Program-made: the position numbers and the translations under genes
The notes under the pieces: model-generated
What the model was told of the DNA's origin: nothing
Database searches by the model: none
The model's input: the letters and a program-made list of their open reading frames with translations, nothing else
From: Saccharibacillus endophyticus
Lineage (GTDB): Bacteria > Bacillota > Bacilli > Paenibacillales > Paenibacillaceae
DNA: 64,000 bases
NCBI RefSeq assembly: GCF_013185185.1
Contig: NZ_JAAZWE010000004.1
Span: 141,758 to 205,757 of the forward strand
Direction: 5' to 3'
Part shown: positions 1 through 9,532 of the stretch, piece by piece
How positions within the stretch are numbered: the first letter of the stretch is position 1
How the letters are laid out: each line of letters opens with the position of its first letter

Positions 1-2
1 GC

Positions 3-1349
3 GCGGCGCTGGGCTCGGCGGCTTTGCTCGCCGTGCTTGGCGCCTGCTCGGGAGGCGCGCAAGGCGAACGGGCGTTCGGCGGGAGTTACTCCGCCGAACG
101 CCCGCGTCCCGCTGACAACGGCGGGGCGGCGGCCGCGGAATCTTCGCGGCCGGAAGCGGACCCGGCGCAGCCTGCCGGGTCCGGGGCGGACGAGCAATCG
201 CGTCCGCCGGAACAGAGCGACGGCGGCGAAGCCGAGCCGTCGGAGCGCGGCCGACCGGACGAGTCGGCCGCGGAGCCGGGAACCGGCGCGGGCTTGGCCG
301 ACGAGCAAAGTCGGCCTGAAGGCGAAGCCGCGGAGAGCGCCGGCGAAGCGGCGCGCGAGGATGCAAGCGATCCCGCCGAGCGTAGCGCGGCGGGGAGTGC
401 CGCGGACGAGCGGAGTCGACCAAGCGATGAGGGCGACGCCGAGAGCGAAGCGACGGATTCGGGTGAACGCAGCTCCGTGAGTGAGCAGAATCGGCCTGTC
501 GACAAGAGTAACGACCAAACTCCACAAAACAATGAGCAATCGACGAACACAGAAAGTCAGCGGCCAAGCGACTCCAGTACCCGTGGTACCGAGAATCCAT
601 CCGCCGACGAGCAGCAACCTGTCAATAAGGAGCAGCAAAGACCCGAGGACAAAAGCTCGAAAGATTCAAGCAACAAGTCCATGCAGGACAAAGCTAAAGA
701 GTCTCAAACGGATGAGAAAAACCGTCCAAGCGATTCTACGAGCAAAGATGGCCAAACCGCTAAAAAAGAAAATTCTTCGGAACGTATAGGCAACATATCC
801 GACGAGGAAAAACGCCCTGTTCAAGCCCCGCGTTGGAACGGCCCGGATCAATCGTCCGAGCAATCCCGAACAGACGGTTCCCTTTCCGGCAGCGGGCATT
901 ATCTGGTTAACGAACACTTGCGACCGGGATTGTATCGCTCGGTCGGCAATATCGAATATTGGGAACGGACCTCTGGCAAATCCGGTACCGAGAAAGACCG
1001 GATCGTCCGGGTACAACCTGTAGGACCTGCCGTTGTGGAGATCAAGTCTTCGGACGTCGGCTTCATTTCCAAAGGATCAGGAACCTGGAAACCCGTATCC
1101 GGCAAATCCGGCTCCTTCAAGACCGAATTCGGAGCCGGAACCTACATCGTCGGCGTCGATATCGAACCGGGCCGTTATCGTTCGCCGATCGGCGCAACCC
1201 GTTGGGAGACGTTATCCGGCTTCGGCGGCGAAAAATCCGACATGATACGCGGCGCTTCTCCCGGGAAATCCGCTCCCGTAACCGTCGAAATCAAAGCAAC
1301 GGACAAAGGCTTCACCTCAAGCGGCGCTTTATGGATGAAAGTAGAATGA
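3..1349 (+). CDS. Lipoprotein with Arg-Pro repeats and two C-terminal repeat domains (5' truncated)
   Basis: The reading frame is already open at the window edge, so the true start lies outside. The visible beginning is the end of a lipoprotein signal peptide: a hydrophobic stretch ending in a lipobox L-G-A-C (Cys encoded near base 45), so the mature protein is probably anchored to the outer face of the membrane. Residues about 20-285 are low complexity, rich in Glu, Ser, Ala and Asp, with about a dozen recurrences of a short motif of the form (D/S)-E-Q-x-R-P. The last 150 residues hold two diverged copies of a 70-residue domain, each starting with a Gly/Leu-Tyr-Leu/Ile-Val core followed by PG-x-Y-R, and containing a W-E-x-(T/L)-S-G motif. 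The first 450 bases are far more GC-rich than the rest. No enzyme motif is seen. A cell-surface role is inference. Confidence 0.75.
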   Translation, partial: AALGSAALLAVLGACSGGAQGERAFGGSYSAERPRPADNGGAAAAESSRPEADPAQPAGSGADEQSRPPEQSDGGEAEPSERGRPDESAAEPGTGAGLADEQSRPEGEAAESAGEAAREDASDPAERSAAGSAADERSRPSDEGDAESEATDSGERSSVSEQNRPVDKSNDQTPQNNEQSTNTESQRPSDSSTRGTENPSADEQQPVNKEQQRPEDKSSKDSSNKSMQDKAKESQTDEKNRPSDSTSKDGQTAKKENSSERIGNISDEEKRPVQAPRWNGPDQSSEQSRTDGSLSGSGHYLVNEHLRPGLYRSVGNIEYWERTSGKSGTEKDRIVRVQPVGPAVVEIKSSDVGFISKGSGTWKPVSGKSGSFKTEFGAGTYIVGVDIEPGRYRSPIGATRWETLSGFGGEKSDMIRGASPGKSAPVTVEIKATDKGFTSSGALWMKVE

Positions 1350-1366
1350 CCATGTTACCAGATCCT

Positions 1367-1500
1367 AATAACTGCAAATTTACAGTTGTTTCATCTGAGG
1401 GATAGCCAACGACTGAAATAGATACCTATCTACAGTTATTTGGCGATTGAATCTTGATGCAAAGTAAAAAACCAAGCAAATAACTGTATAGTTGTCGTTA
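1367..1500. repeat. Intergenic cluster of short ACAGTTATTT-type repeats
   Basis: Three short related words occur here: TACAGTTGTTT near 1380, TACAGTTATTT near 1431 and the inverted AAATAACTGTA near 1480. They sit in the 560-base gap between the lipoprotein gene and the operon that ends at 1910. No ORF with a ribosome-binding site was found in this gap. I infer that this is an interspersed non-coding repeat; whether it recurs elsewhere in the genome cannot be seen from here. Confidence 0.45.
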
Positions 1501-1595
1501 TTCATTCTGGAATCGTCGATATCAGAAGATTAAATGGATATTTGCAGGTATTTGAATAGAATGAGATTCAGCGGCAATTCTGAACTTTTGAAACG

Positions 1596-1669
1596 TTAAC
1601 GGAACGTGGCGACGCTTAGAACGATTATTGAACAGACTTGAATTTTTAACGGAACGTGGCGACATTTAG
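1596..1669 (+). repeat. Two direct repeats of an 18-base intergenic word spaced exactly 50 bases apart
   Basis: TTAACGGAACGTGGCGAC occurs at 1596-1613 and again at 1646-1663, each followed by a near-identical CTTAG or TTTAG tail. The spacing of exactly 50 bases suggests a tandem unit about 50 bases long whose remaining part has diverged. The surrounding bases are not coding. The function is unknown. Confidence 0.6.
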
Positions 1670-1909
1670 CGGAGGGAAATGACGAAAAATCGAGGTTTTC
1701 AGCCTTTTTTCCTGCTAACGGCGTATCATTCCGTCAAAACATTTTCGCAACCTAAAAAGGCGTCGTAACGGCTATACGATCCGTTACAACACCTAGAGTC
1801 GATGAAGTCGAAATATAGTCTGCGCGATCTGTTACCGAACGATTCGCCGGCCTATATGCAAGTGCGACGCCGCGCGCAAGCGAGTTTCAAAGCCGCGCGG
1901 CTGCTTAAA

Positions 1910-2293
1910 TCAAGCGTCTGCTTGCTCTTCCGCAGAAGCAGCTTCGGCCGCCTCATCGGCATCCGCGGACTCGCTCGATCCGCCAACGCTTTGTCTAGCC
2001 AACTCTGTATAACTGCATAACCGAAAAAATAAACCCGCGACCTTCGACGCTTCGGCCCGTTCCATATCCGAAGCGGCAAGCCGGCTCTGTTCGCCGGATC
2101 GCCCCAGTTTGCGCAGCAAATCCTCCAACAGTTCCATGCCCAACCTTTGCGCTTCATCCGCTAACGCTTCCAGTCGCTTGGCGTCTTCCACGGCAAACTG
2201 GCTCGTTCCGCGCAGCAGCAGATCCTCCGTCCAATCTTCCACTCGGCTGAGCAGACGATCTAATTCGATACCGCCTGCGCTATTCCTGTTCAT
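1910..2293 (-). CDS. Hypothetical 127-aa acidic protein, last gene of the MoxR/VWA/SWIM operon
   Basis: I do not recognise this protein. It is predicted to be mostly helical and highly charged, with long Leu/Glu/Arg-rich amphipathic stretches over residues 8-70 and an Ala/Glu/Asp-rich tail. It contains no Cys cluster, signal peptide or membrane segment, so it is probably cytoplasmic. The start is well supported by GGAGG ending 8 bases before the ATG. It follows the SWIM gene after only 26 bases, so it is almost certainly co-transcribed and may be an accessory subunit of the same system. It is not one of the widely shared members of the yeh-type set, which makes it either a lineage-specific partner or a poorly conserved component. 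Confidence 0.7.
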   Translation of the reverse strand: MNRNSAGGIELDRLLSRVEDWTEDLLLRGTSQFAVEDAKRLEALADEAQRLGMELLEDLLRKLGRSGEQSRLAASDMERAEASKVAGLFFRLCSYTELARQSVGGSSESADADEAAEAASAEEQADA

Positions 2294-2319
2294 GCGCTAT
2301 TCCTCCGTTTCGACCCGCC

Positions 2320-4113
2320 CTATACGTCCAGCTTCAAATTCAACTGCCGGTTTCCTTGAAGGAAGCTGATCGGATACACGCCGTCTTCGCTGATCGAGGC
2401 AAAAATATGGAACTCGTCCCCGTTAGGCAATCCCCGTCCCGATTCCAAGCGAGTGATCGCCGCGCTCCAATCCGCGTGATACGGCAGGATCAGTTCCAAT
2501 CGGTCGCCTGCGGCATCCGCAACCGTAAACTTGAGAGCTTGCGCGACTCGATCGTAGATCGAACCCACGATTCCTGCCGCCCTCAGCAGCTTGAATCGCC
2601 GCGGAAGCCCTCCGAACAATCCCACTTGAACCGGCTCCGATGCCAGTTCCGCAAAGGAAGATGCTCGCAGATTCCCGAAATCGAACGACTCTGCCGCAGG
2701 CCGCTCCGTCAGGGTCAGCACAGGTGAACCTCCGGAGGATAACCGTCCTTCGCCGCTCACTTTCACGGCGCGGAAAGACAGCATCGAGCTGCTGGCTTCT
2801 TTCATCGACAGATCGGGCTTCCACGGCGAACGCTCGCGATAATGACGAGAGAAGTCGAACTCGGAACCCTCGTAATAAGCGGGCCGAGCCTGACTGTAGG
2901 TGTACAGTCCGCCGTCTTCGCCGCAGTAGAAATAATACGTGATGCCCCGGTACCCTGAACGCGTCTCCCACGGTTCGGCTCCCAGCGCATAAAGGTCAAG
3001 CCTCGGCACCGTATAGTATTTGCCCCGAAAGCGTCCTGCCAATTGCGCCCGGCGCGCCGGCCCGATTTCGCTCTCCAGCGCATCCAGCATCAGGCTCACG
3101 CGAGAAAGGCGACTCAATAGAACCCGCGCAGAGAACCGAACATGACGTGCGAAAAACAGCTCCAGCTCCCCATGAATTCCGCGCGCTTCGCGCTCCAGAT
3201 TCGGCAGTCCGCTGCTGCGGGCCGCGATCGCGAGAAGCTCGAAACGATCGGCGAAGCTATGCGGCAAACGAGCAAGGCCGTTGCGCAGCAGCTCGCCGAT
3301 GCTGTCGCGGAATTCGCCTAACGTTTCCGGCGGGAACTCGACCTTGGACAACTTTGCCGCTAACGCGTCGCTATCGTTCAACCCTTTGCCTGCCCGGTAA
3401 CGAAGCAGCGCTTCAAGCTTGTACATCTCGCCGTCCGTACCCGAAACCGCGCATAAAGCACGGGCAATCTCCGGTGTATCGGTAAAAGCGACCTCCACGC
3501 CGGAACGCTTCATCTGCACGACCAGCAACGAGCCTTCGCGCACCTCCAGTTCTTCCACATACCTCAACCGAAACGCGGCCTCTTCCACTCTTGAAGGCGA
3601 AAAAGGCGAGACGAGCTCACTGATCTCCCGCTCCGTCAGCCAACCGAAATCCAAGACCGGCGACTCCGCCTCTACGGATCGGTCTGCCGCAGCATCCAAC
3701 CCAAAAGTTTCCGATTCTTGATCACTTCCGGAATCGGCCGGCGCTCCATCGTTAGCTGCGCTCGATTCCCCATGCTTCGCATCGGCGTCTTGCTCGTTCT
3801 CTGAGGATAATCCATCCCCGCTGCCCGCAAAGCGCCGGTAATCCAAAATCCCGATCAGCACATGCTTGCAGATTTTATCGGATGGACAGCTGCAAGCAAA
3901 CGACTCGATGGAATCGGTCAGCTTGCAAATCGTGTCGTCGCTTAGCGTGCAGATCACTTCGTTTTCGGTAAAGTCATACTGAACCGAAACGCCTTTTTCC
4001 ATCTCCTTAAGCGCACGGTTGTACAAGCCTTTATTGGCATACCGAATCAAATAATCTTCGGTGCCGAGTGCGACCAGTCTTGCAAACCGTGCCCGCATAT
4101 CGCTTCCGCTCAT
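2320..4113 (-). CDS. SWIM zinc-finger domain protein (YehQ-like)
   Basis: This 597-aa protein carries a SWIM zinc-finger signature near its N terminus: C74-x-C76-x5-C82-x-H84. SWIM domains bind zinc and are associated with nucleic-acid or protein binding. The middle is Asp/Glu/Ser-rich and looks like a flexible linker (about residues 100-150), followed by a long region without motifs I can name. The start ATG has GGAGGTG 8 bases upstream. It lies 55 bases downstream of the 204-aa gene in the minus-strand operon. In E. coli the neighbouring set yehL/yehM/yehP/yehQ holds the same combination of MoxR ATPase, DUF5682, VWA and SWIM proteins. The family is known; the biochemical role is not, and DNA or RNA binding here is inference. 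Confidence 0.85.
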   Translation of the reverse strand: MSGSDMRARFARLVALGTEDYLIRYANKGLYNRALKEMEKGVSVQYDFTENEVICTLSDDTICKLTDSIESFACSCPSDKICKHVLIGILDYRRFAGSGDGLSSENEQDADAKHGESSAANDGAPADSGSDQESETFGLDAAADRSVEAESPVLDFGWLTEREISELVSPFSPSRVEEAAFRLRYVEELEVREGSLLVVQMKRSGVEVAFTDTPEIARALCAVSGTDGEMYKLEALLRYRAGKGLNDSDALAAKLSKVEFPPETLGEFRDSIGELLRNGLARLPHSFADRFELLAIAARSSGLPNLEREARGIHGELELFFARHVRFSARVLLSRLSRVSLMLDALESEIGPARRAQLAGRFRGKYYTVPRLDLYALGAEPWETRSGYRGITYYFYCGEDGGLYTYSQARPAYYEGSEFDFSRHYRERSPWKPDLSMKEASSSMLSFRAVKVSGEGRLSSGGSPVLTLTERPAAESFDFGNLRASSFAELASEPVQVGLFGGLPRRFKLLRAAGIVGSIYDRVAQALKFTVADAAGDRLELILPYHADWSAAITRLESGRGLPNGDEFHIFASISEDGVYPISFLQGNRQLNLKLDV

Positions 4114-4168
4114 TCCCGTTCACCTCCGCCCCGAGCCTGACGATCGTGCTTGATGATGCAGTTTGAAC

Positions 4169-4783
4169 TCATGGCGTATCCGACTCTTCGTCCAAATAGT
4201 TCTCCAGATACGCCGCTAGCGCCGCATCGTCTTGAAGTTCAAGGTGTATGCCCCAGTTCCAATCGGCCAACGCAAGCGGTGCAAGGCCGGCCAGCGCACG
4301 CAGCAGCTTGAGGGTCCATTCATACCGATCGCGATCCTCGAACTCCAGCGTCAGCCAGGCTTTATATAAAATGCCGTCCTTATGCTCGCAAAAAAGCGCG
4401 GTCTCTTCGTTCGGTCCGAAAGCTTGAATCCGAGGACATTCCACGCGGTACGAAGAACCATAGCCCGTCGACACGATATCGTACGGCTGCGCGAACGAAG
4501 ATACTGCCGCCTTGATGTCCGCAATGCGGATGCCAAGCCCGGTCAGGCCGTCCGCGTCGCCTTTTCGCACATACAGATCGGTGTACCCGGCTTCCGTACG
4601 ATGCTTTTCCGAAAATCTGGCGATATGGCCCATCTCTTCTTCCGCCTCGTCTTGTTGTCCCGGCAGAACCAGCTCCAACATGCAGTAATCGTCCTCATGG
4701 AAAAACAACTTTCTTACGCCTGAATCGGCAGAAAGGGAGGCTTGCGCCGCCCCGTTCTCCGAATCGCATTCATGCCTTGTCAT
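4169..4783 (-). CDS. Hypothetical 204-aa protein within the MoxR/VWA/SWIM operon
   Basis: This is a soluble, acidic protein with no motif I recognise. It has alternating hydrophobic stretches such as LFF, YCMLELVL and WTLKLLRALAGL that suggest a compact alpha/beta fold, and an acidic C-terminal tail. No signal peptide or membrane segment is visible. It lies 45 bases after the DUF4132 gene and 55 bases before the SWIM gene, in the same direction, so it should be translated from the same message. The start is less certain than for its neighbours: GAGAGG lies about 12 bases before the ATG, a longer spacing than usual, and a downstream start is possible. Its presence between two conserved members suggests a dedicated accessory component. 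Confidence 0.7.
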   Translation of the reverse strand: MTRHECDSENGAAQASLSADSGVRKLFFHEDDYCMLELVLPGQQDEAEEEMGHIARFSEKHRTEAGYTDLYVRKGDADGLTGLGIRIADIKAAVSSFAQPYDIVSTGYGSSYRVECPRIQAFGPNEETALFCEHKDGILYKAWLTLEFEDRDRYEWTLKLLRALAGLAPLALADWNWGIHLELQDDAALAAYLENYLDEESDTP

Positions 4784-4828
4784 GCTTGCAGCCTGCCTCT
4801 CTTCTGCTCTTTTCGCCCCATGCCGGGA

Positions 4829-7800
4829 TTACTGTCCGGTCGCGCGCAGAATATCGTAGACCGTCTCGCTGAATACGCGGTTCGGTACGTTTTTCATCAG
4901 ATGGCCGCTTGCGGAGGTATAGTAATAGTCGTCGCCTTTGTTGTTGAAAAACTCAAGCTCTTCCAGCGAGACGTCCTCCATGCCTTCGTAGTACGCGATG
5001 CTCGTGCCGCTGAAGTTCAGGCGCGCCATCAGTTTGCCGTATGACTTGAACAATTCGTTGTAGAATCCGCCGTCCTGCGCACGTCCTTTGACCCATCCGT
5101 ATTTTTCCAGCGCTTTCGGGAAACCTGTCGGCGAATATTCGCCTTCCGGCAGACGGCTGTAGGTGCGGCGCTCCAAATCATCCTCTTCCGGCAAATAGAC
5201 CGGGCGATTCAACTGGATGAACGGCTGCACGATCTCGTAGTCTTCCAGCTGCGTTTTCCAAGCGCTAAGCGTCTCGGCGTCGAGTTCCAGCGGGTGCACC
5301 AGACCGATCTTCGCCGTCTCCGCCAATTCGTATTCGTCCTCGTCCACCGTATTGAACGTGCCGTCTTCCATATAACGGAACGTGTCTGCGATCGTCGTTT
5401 CTTCGCTGCCGATTTTGTAGACGCCCCAGATCAGACCCACCGCGAAGCGGCGCATGACTACATTGTTCACGAATAAATCCGTCCACTCCGACGCCGTCCA
5501 CAAACGCTGCTTGGAGAGAGACTCTTCCAGACGCTGCGCCTGGATGCCGACCATCGTTTTGAGGTCTTTTTTGAGCTGGGCAAACCGGGATTTGGATTGT
5601 GCGGCAAGCGCCGCATCGTCTTTTTGTCCCGGCGCGGGCAAGCTCTTGACCGCTTTGCCCGTCTCGTCGTTCACGGCGGACAGTTGAAGATCGGCACTGA
5701 CTTTGACGGTGAACGAACGTTCTCCGTAACTCAGCGCAAGCTCGCCTTTCTCGTCAAAACCAAGCGTCGTGATCAGTCGGTCGGCGAGTTGATCCTTGGT
5801 CAGGCCTTGATTCTCGGCGGCCAGTTGCAGCGCTTCTTCGGCCGCTCCCTTGACCTGACGGTTCTTGATCGCTCGTCCCAACCGGTCGATCGTCATCAGC
5901 GCCGCCGTATCGTTCATGAAAGCCAGAGCGCGTACCGCATCAGCGGCAATCGCGCCGCGGCTGCTTTCCGCCCAGTCTTTGATCTGACGGCCGAGCAGAT
6001 CGATCACGTCGCGGCCGCCGAAACGAGCCGCAAGGGGCAGTACCCACTTTTCTTTGGCCGGAGCCTGAGCGTCGATCCATATACGCAGAACCTCGATCGT
6101 CAACGCGGCAAGCGACGCATGATCCGCATACTCGGCGACCTCGTCCAGACGAGGATTCGGCTCGGACGCGAAATCAACGGATTCCGTCAGCACGTAAGAC
6201 TTGATTCCGTCAGCCAGCTTATGTCCGTCTTTCCCGCGAAGCTCAGGCAGCCGATCGAGCGACAACCAAGATAGGCGGGCCAGCTTTTTGGCATCGGCGT
6301 GTTCGGCCAGCGCGGCATGCGCATATTCGGCAGGCTTGCCCAGCGTATCGGACAAAGCCTGCAAACGAGCTTTCAACGCCGCGGACTTTTCTTTTTTCAA
6401 CAGCTGCTCATAAGCTTCGCCTTCTCCCTCGATTCCGCGCAGCAGGTCGATCACGACTTCGCGAACGCCGGCTTTTTTCTCGGCCAGATACAGCTTCACG
6501 TACAGATCCTTGTCCGGACGGCGAATAAGCTCGGCACGCGCAATCTCGCGGGAACGTTTGGACGAATCGCCAAGGCCCATGCGCAGCGCTTGAATCAGCA
6601 GCTCCCCGTTCTCTTCTTCGCTGACCGACAGAGCCGTCTCCAGGACCGTCTGCCGCACTTCGCCTTGCAGATCATTATAGAAGTCCAGGCTGGCCGGCAG
6701 ACGGTGCCGGATAATGCTCCGCAGTTCTTCCTCCGGAACGCGGGCATAATAATACTGGTTCAGTCCGTTCAGCAGCAGCAAACGAAGCAGCAGGCGTTCG
6801 CCGTCGACATCCGGATCCGCCTCAACCCGCGCCAGCAGCTTCTCGCCGTTGAACATCGGAGACTGATACAGATACGACAGGAAAGACGCCGTCCCGATCT
6901 CGGGATGTCCGGCAACTTTGACGAATTTGGCGTACAACTCCGAGTCTTCAGGCAGGAAAGTGACCGCAATCAGCAGATTGCGGCGTCGCGTGTCGTTGCC
7001 CCTGACGTCGTCCCAGGCATGGGAAGGCTTGTGCTTGGCGTACGTTTCGAACGAAAGCTCTCCGGCCAAATATTTCGCCAGGCTTTGACCGAGAATATTG
7101 CCGTGAAGCTTGTCGGCCAACGCTTCAAGCACCAACTTCTCGATGCCGCCTTCGCTCTCCGGTGCGGCTCCTTCATCCAGTAACACGCGGTATACGTAAG
7201 CTTTGAGCATCGGACGGCGCAGGATGGAGAAGAGATACCGGGCACGCTCGGCGTCTTTGACCAGTTCGGCACGCAGCATATTCCAAGCCGGCATATAGCT
7301 GTCGATCTCCCGTGCGAGCGTGGCGATCAAGGCGAACGGTTCATCGGTACGGACGACGCCGTCCAGTACGAGATCCGGGTCCTTGCCCGTATTTTCCATC
7401 AACAGCAGCTCGGCACGCATCTCCAGCGGAAGAATCTCATGCACGTCGCGCACCAGATCCAGCACGGCCGAATCAAGCTCCGACGACGATTTCAGCAGCC
7501 CTTCTTTGCCGCCGTTAAGCAGCAGCATGTAATAAAAGGCCATGCGCAGCTGCGTTAATACGGCATTTTGCTGCTCCCGGCGAAGCTGCTCGTTCGGATC
7601 GAGCGTCGAATCCGGGAATAGGCGCGCTCTCAGCGCTGATCGTCTGGCTTCCACAAAATCGGGCGCAAGATCAAGCTGCGTCAGCGTGTCCTTGAGCGGA
7701 AGCTGACGGATCGCCAGAGGTTCAATCGCCTTGAGCAGATATTTGCGCAGACGTTCGGCATCACCGGCAAGCAGAGCTTGGATCGAATGAGGCAGCTTCA

Positions 7801-8365
7801 GGATCATTTCGTCCGCAAATGCCGAATCAATCTGCGCATACAGCTTCAGCAGCACCAGCGTGTCCGCACTCGTCTCCAGCGGCGATACCGATTTGCCGTT
7901 CTGTTGCATGGAGCCGATTCGGGAACGGAACATTTTCTCGACATGCTCGGCTCCCACGTACGTATGCATCAAGCGAAGACGTTGAAGCGACTTTTCCATC
8001 CGGTCTTCCACATCGTGGATTTGGCGCGCGCCCAAGTTGATGCCGACCAACAATTCGTCCGTGCAAGCCCGGTACAGCGCATTTTCCTGATACCCGTATC
8101 CGCCGTTGCCCATCGTGCGCAGCAGAACCGCCGCGGCCCGGAAAAAGACTTCTCCTTTTTCGCTCCGACCCAGCTTTTCCAGCGCGTCGATCGTACGATA
8201 CAGATACCGATTGGAACCTGTGAGCATGTCCGGAAACTCTTCCGACACTCCCGTTACATAATCGATAATCGAATCTTTGCGATCTACCGCGAGCGAATAA
8301 TCGTCCGAGCAGGCTTTGGCGAATTTCTCGATCAAGGGATCAACCGTATGGTTTTGCAAACTCAT
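4829..8365 (-). CDS. DUF4132-type protein (YehI/MolR-like), 1178 aa
   Basis: This very large protein has a helical, HEAT-like N-terminal two thirds with many Leu/Ala/Arg/Glu repeats. Its C-terminal region (about residues 830-1130) contains a block with TLGFDEKGELALSYG and later a RRFAVGLIWGVY motif followed by an acidic loop. That C-terminal part matches my memory of the DUF4132 family, whose E. coli members are YehI and MolR. No signal peptide or membrane segment is visible. The ATG has AGGAGG 7 bases upstream and starts 24 bases after the VWA gene stop. In other genomes the family goes with a MoxR ATPase and a VWA protein. A scaffold or effector role regulated by that pair is inference; no catalytic residues are proposed. 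Confidence 0.8.
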   Translation of the reverse strand: MSLQNHTVDPLIEKFAKACSDDYSLAVDRKDSIIDYVTGVSEEFPDMLTGSNRYLYRTIDALEKLGRSEKGEVFFRAAAVLLRTMGNGGYGYQENALYRACTDELLVGINLGARQIHDVEDRMEKSLQRLRLMHTYVGAEHVEKMFRSRIGSMQQNGKSVSPLETSADTLVLLKLYAQIDSAFADEMILKLPHSIQALLAGDAERLRKYLLKAIEPLAIRQLPLKDTLTQLDLAPDFVEARRSALRARLFPDSTLDPNEQLRREQQNAVLTQLRMAFYYMLLLNGGKEGLLKSSSELDSAVLDLVRDVHEILPLEMRAELLLMENTGKDPDLVLDGVVRTDEPFALIATLAREIDSYMPAWNMLRAELVKDAERARYLFSILRRPMLKAYVYRVLLDEGAAPESEGGIEKLVLEALADKLHGNILGQSLAKYLAGELSFETYAKHKPSHAWDDVRGNDTRRRNLLIAVTFLPEDSELYAKFVKVAGHPEIGTASFLSYLYQSPMFNGEKLLARVEADPDVDGERLLLRLLLLNGLNQYYYARVPEEELRSIIRHRLPASLDFYNDLQGEVRQTVLETALSVSEEENGELLIQALRMGLGDSSKRSREIARAELIRRPDKDLYVKLYLAEKKAGVREVVIDLLRGIEGEGEAYEQLLKKEKSAALKARLQALSDTLGKPAEYAHAALAEHADAKKLARLSWLSLDRLPELRGKDGHKLADGIKSYVLTESVDFASEPNPRLDEVAEYADHASLAALTIEVLRIWIDAQAPAKEKWVLPLAARFGGRDVIDLLGRQIKDWAESSRGAIAADAVRALAFMNDTAALMTIDRLGRAIKNRQVKGAAEEALQLAAENQGLTKDQLADRLITTLGFDEKGELALSYGERSFTVKVSADLQLSAVNDETGKAVKSLPAPGQKDDAALAAQSKSRFAQLKKDLKTMVGIQAQRLEESLSKQRLWTASEWTDLFVNNVVMRRFAVGLIWGVYKIGSEETTIADTFRYMEDGTFNTVDEDEYELAETAKIGLVHPLELDAETLSAWKTQLEDYEIVQPFIQLNRPVYLPEEDDLERRTYSRLPEGEYSPTGFPKALEKYGWVKGRAQDGGFYNELFKSYGKLMARLNFSGTSIAYYEGMEDVSLEELEFFNNKGDDYYYTSASGHLMKNVPNRVFSETVYDILRATGQ

Positions 8366-8389
8366 GGGTAAGCCTCCTAAAAATAAAGT

Positions 8390-9532
8390 TTAGTTAACGA
8401 TACGCCCGATCCATTCGGCGAGAGCGTCCGGCGTCAGCGCCGCGACCTCCGCTCCCATATCCGCAAACGTGCGCGCCGCATGTTCGTCGTACATCGCGTG
8501 GCCTTCAAAATCGAGCGCGGTCAGCACCAGCAGACGGGAACCCGCGTCCAGAATATCTTTTCCCGCGCGGTACATCCGGGAAACGGGATAGCCTTCTACC
8601 AGATCGCTCACGAGAATAAACAAGGTGCGCCCCGGGTTTTCGATCAGCGTCTCGCCGTAGCGCAGCGCTTTGGCGATATGCGTGCCTCCGCCGAGCTGCA
8701 CGCTCATCAGCACGTCGACCGGATCTTCCAGTCTTCCGCTCAAATCGACGACTTGAGTATCGAAAACGAACAGGCTGGTCTTGAGCGAATTCAACCGGTA
8801 AAAGATGCTGGCCATTACCGAGCTGTAAATGACCGAATCCAGCATGCTTCCGCTTTCGTCCACCGCGATGATGACATGCCATTTGTTGTAAGGCTGAACG
8901 CGTCCGTCGAAATAAAGCCGATCCACGACGAAACGCCGGTTCTCGCGATCATAGTTTTTCAAATTGCGGGAAATGGTCTTCTTCATGTTGAGATTGCGCA
9001 GCGTGCGAACATGTCCGGATGTATAACGGTTACGTTTGCCGACAATGCTCGCTCTGGCGTCGGACTCCAGCTTGCGCCGCAGATCCTCGACGACCCGGCG
9101 CACAATCTCTTTGGCGCTCGCGACCACTTCGCCTTTCATTCGTCCTTTGAACTGCAAAATATTTTTCAGCAGGTTCATGTTCGGCTCCAGCGATTCGAGC
9201 ACGGCTTTATCGGTCAGCAGCTCGCTCAAGCCGTAACGGTCCAGCGCCTGCTTTTCCAAAATTTCGACCGTTTCTTTTGGGAAAAGTTCGCGCACCTTGC
9301 CCAGCCAGCCCGGAACGGTGAGATTGGAGCCTCCGCGGCCCGCCTGCTTGCGCCGATACCCCTGTTCTTCGCCGTATTCGCGGTCATACAGATAATCGAG
9401 CAGCTCGTCCAGCTCCCGGTAAGCGAAGCTTTCCGCGGCGTAGCTCTCCGTCTCGCCGAGCGCCTCGTCCGCCGCAGGACCGAGCAGCAACCGCCAACGG
9501 TTCAGCGTCTCGGCGCTCATTCCGGTTTCCAT
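8390..9532 (-). CDS. VWA-domain protein (CoxE/YehP-like)
   Basis: The C-terminal half carries a von Willebrand A domain with a complete MIDAS start, D225-E-S227-G-S229, in the context IIAVDESGSM, and a later GGGTHIAKAL segment that should supply the MIDAS threonine (about residue 285). The N-terminal 200 residues are basic and helical, as in CoxE-like VWA proteins. Such proteins bind a divalent metal and a partner protein, typically working with a MoxR AAA+ ATPase, which is encoded two genes upstream. The start ATG has GGAGG 8 bases upstream. It overlaps the end of the DUF5682 gene by 16 bases, pointing to translational coupling. The protein is cytoplasmic because no signal peptide or membrane helix is present. 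Confidence 0.9.
   Translation of the reverse strand: METGMSAETLNRWRLLLGPAADEALGETESYAAESFAYRELDELLDYLYDREYGEEQGYRRKQAGRGGSNLTVPGWLGKVRELFPKETVEILEKQALDRYGLSELLTDKAVLESLEPNMNLLKNILQFKGRMKGEVVASAKEIVRRVVEDLRRKLESDARASIVGKRNRYTSGHVRTLRNLNMKKTISRNLKNYDRENRRFVVDRLYFDGRVQPYNKWHVIIAVDESGSMLDSVIYSSVMASIFYRLNSLKTSLFVFDTQVVDLSGRLEDPVDVLMSVQLGGGTHIAKALRYGETLIENPGRTLFILVSDLVEGYPVSRMYRAGKDILDAGSRLLVLTALDFEGHAMYDEHAARTFADMGAEVAALTPDALAEWIGRIVN

Noticed and set aside
1350..1800. CRISPR-like array in the repeat-rich gap
   Set aside because: Only two direct copies of one word exist, with no unique equal-length spacers and no cas genes.
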